Position numbers and translations under genes: made by a program. DNA of 24,301 nt from a virus: IMG/VR virus record IMGVR_UViG_3300044568_000314, positions 1-24,301 of that record; one strand, given 5' to 3'. Positions 23,465 through 24,301 of the stretch are shown piece by piece; position 1 is the first letter of the stretch, and each line of letters opens with the position of its first letter. The notes beneath the pieces were generated by a model. The model made no database searches and was not told where the DNA came from. It saw only the letters and a list, made by a program, of their open reading frames with translations.

Positions 23465-23700
23465 TAGACATATAGAATCAGCGGGCTGTCAATCTGTTGA
23501 TACTGTGCTGCAAGCTGATGGTCATCAGGATCGGGCATAGTGATATCAACAAAAACGAAAGGCTTTTCATTTCCAAGTAGAGTCGGAATTTCATCAGGGA
23601 ACGGAGCGACATTGATATGAAACGCATCGGCATCAATGTGGAACACGTTCGGTTCAGACTCATATGCGAGGAAAGAGTCAATGTGGGACTGGTCAATCAT
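23461..23700 (-). CDS. Small acidic protein of unknown function
   Basis: This 79-residue acidic protein (MIDQSHIDSFLAYESEPNVF at its start) has no domain that I recognise. It contains several short beta-like stretches (KPFVFVDITM, SPLILYVY) and aspartates, with no signal peptide or membrane segment. I chose the ATG at 23700 because GGAG lies 6 bases upstream; in-frame ATGs at 23706, 23718 and 23724 lack such a site. Its stop codon overlaps the next gene's promoter. It sits between a terminator and the VWA gene, so it may be transcribed alone. Confidence 0.6.
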   Translation of the reverse strand: MIDQSHIDSFLAYESEPNVFHIDADAFHINVAPFPDEIPTLLGNEKPFVFVDITMPDPDDHQLAAQYQQIDSPLILYVY

Positions 23701-23774
23701 AAGCATCTCCGTTGTCATTGTCATATACTATAGATGGGGTTGGCAAGTCGGTTTTTCAAGTGGTCAAAATGCAT

Positions 23775-23803
23775 ACCAGCTATGCGGAGGCCACATAGCT
23801 GGT
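23775..23803 (-). terminator. Hairpin terminator after the TAGT gene
   Basis: A perfect 10-bp stem, ACCAGCTATG with CATAGCTGGT (23803-23794 and 23784-23775 on the minus strand), closes a 9-base loop and is followed within several bases by TTTT. It lies 30 bases after the stop of the upstream gene. The rest of the 23701-23832 gap holds a possible -10 (TATAGT near 23728) but no convincing -35. Confidence 0.65.
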
Positions 23804-23832
23804 TGCTAAATCATTGATTTTATTTGAGTCGG

Positions 23833-24301
23833 CTAAGTCTTTGATATCTTTCGCAGAACCATACCATAATTGTTGACCTTAGGGAAACTCTTCAAATCAA
23901 TTCCAGGTTTCAATCTCAACTTATTATCTTCTGGTCCCAAACCAAGCTTCTTTCTCAACGGATGATTGAGATTCTGGAATGGCTCATAGTTCACATAATG
24001 ATGCCAGCGTCCATACTTCCATGCGATTCTAGCCACGTCTGGATGCATGTCTACAAGCATTTGAGACTTATTGATTGTGCCTGTTGCATTCAATTGCCCA
24101 TCACGCCACTTGCTCTTATCTAGATCACCTTCAGCATGATAGAACTCTGCTGTATTGCCACCCTTGACTGTTTGGGTTGCAGCTTTGCCTTGCAGAAAGT
24201 TATTGAACTGAATGGTACAATCACCATCTTTCAGAACACGGAGACAAATGTCAGTGTCTTCATTGTATCGGCCACGCCAGCGATGCTTGCAATGAAGACA
24301 C
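23833..24301 (-). CDS. TET/JBP-associated glycosyltransferase (TAGT) family, C-terminal part
   Basis: The frame is open from the window edge to the stop at 23833, giving the last 155 residues. A TTG or other start inside this stretch is not needed, because the visible part begins within the domain. It reads CKHRWRGRYNEDTDICLRVL, then CTIQFNNFLQGKAATQTVKG and GNTAEFYH, KSQMLVDMHPDVARIAWKYG, RWHHYVNYEPF and a final NNYGMVL. NEDTD, KGGNT and the RW-x-H-x-V-x-Y block are those I know from TAGT, proposed to glycosylate hydroxymethylcytosine or thymine made by phage TET/JBP dioxygenases. The N-terminal sugar-nucleotide part is outside the window. Confidence 0.75.
   Translation of the reverse strand, partial: CLHCKHRWRGRYNEDTDICLRVLKDGDCTIQFNNFLQGKAATQTVKGGNTAEFYHAEGDLDKSKWRDGQLNATGTINKSQMLVDMHPDVARIAWKYGRWHHYVNYEPFQNLNHPLRKKLGLGPEDNKLRLKPGIDLKSFPKVNNYGMVLRKISKT

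Noticed and set aside
23700-23735. Promoter for the 79-residue gene using TATAGT near 23728
   Set aside because: A -10-like sequence exists but no -35 box at 16-18 bases; not strong enough to list.
1-24301. CRISPR arrays, tRNA genes, insertion sequences, T4-type TATAAATA late promoters
   Set aside because: No regularly spaced repeats, cloverleaf with T-loop, transposase or terminal repeats, or exact late promoter box was seen by eye in the gaps; short intergenic spaces leave little room.

Overview
The window looks like part of the genome of a T4-like myovirus (a contractile-tailed phage). The diagnostic block is the T4-type replication module: sliding clamp gp45, clamp-loader subunits gp44 and gp62, the translational repressor RegA, a DsbA-like late-transcription protein and a gp1-type dNMP kinase. 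Around it sit accessory genes typical of T4-like phages of marine and alphaproteobacterial hosts: a CobS-like AAA+ ATPase, an Hsp20/IbpA chaperone, a PstS phosphate-binding protein, dUTPase and a small HTH protein. The style of PstS and IbpA hints at an alphaproteobacterial host, but that is inference. Every gene I can support lies on the minus strand, so transcription runs from high to low coordinates, and no stretch longer than 300 bases lacks a gene.

In transcription order: (1) 24301-23833 is the C-terminal part of a TET/JBP-associated glycosyltransferase (TAGT) family protein, followed by a hairpin. (2) 23700-19888 holds a small unknown gene, a large metallopeptidase-like/von Willebrand A (VWA) protein with a very acidic middle, and a CobS-like AAA+ ATPase; this pair resembles CobT/CobS (MoxR-VWA) partners. 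(3) 19782-19570 is a small winged-helix protein with its own promoter and a terminator. (4) 19498-11625 is a long operon: glycosyltransferase, dNMP kinase, gp45, DsbA-like, an 85-residue unknown, gp44, a ParB-like protein, gp62, RegA, a virion protein and dUTPase. (5) 11515-9847 carries Hsp20, a 49-residue DUF3563-like protein, a terminator and PstS. (6) 9786-1 is a glycan island: several putative glycosyltransferases (including a GT10 fucosyltransferase), GDP-mannose 4,6-dehydratase, GDP-fucose-synthase-type epimerase/reductase, a ColD-like PLP 3-dehydratase, an RmlB-like 4,6-dehydratase, a DUF4254-like protein and two methyltransferases.

The most interesting content is the glycan island. 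GMD, the fucose-synthase homologue and the ColD-like enzyme (histidine in place of the PLP lysine) together would suffice on paper to turn GDP-mannose into GDP-L-fucose and/or GDP-L-colitose. A GT10 enzyme lies next to them to use such a donor. Whether the target is the virion, host surface polysaccharide or modified DNA cannot be told from this window; the TAGT fragment makes DNA glycosylation a real possibility for this phage.

Regulation is unusually readable. Six sites have an exact TTGACA -35 box, a 17-bp spacer and a -10 box close to TATAAT, each just after a gene. In three of them the upstream stop codon TGA lies inside TTGACA. Two of these promoters are interleaved with hairpins that share the arm GGATGCTA, one of which is a clear U-tailed terminator.
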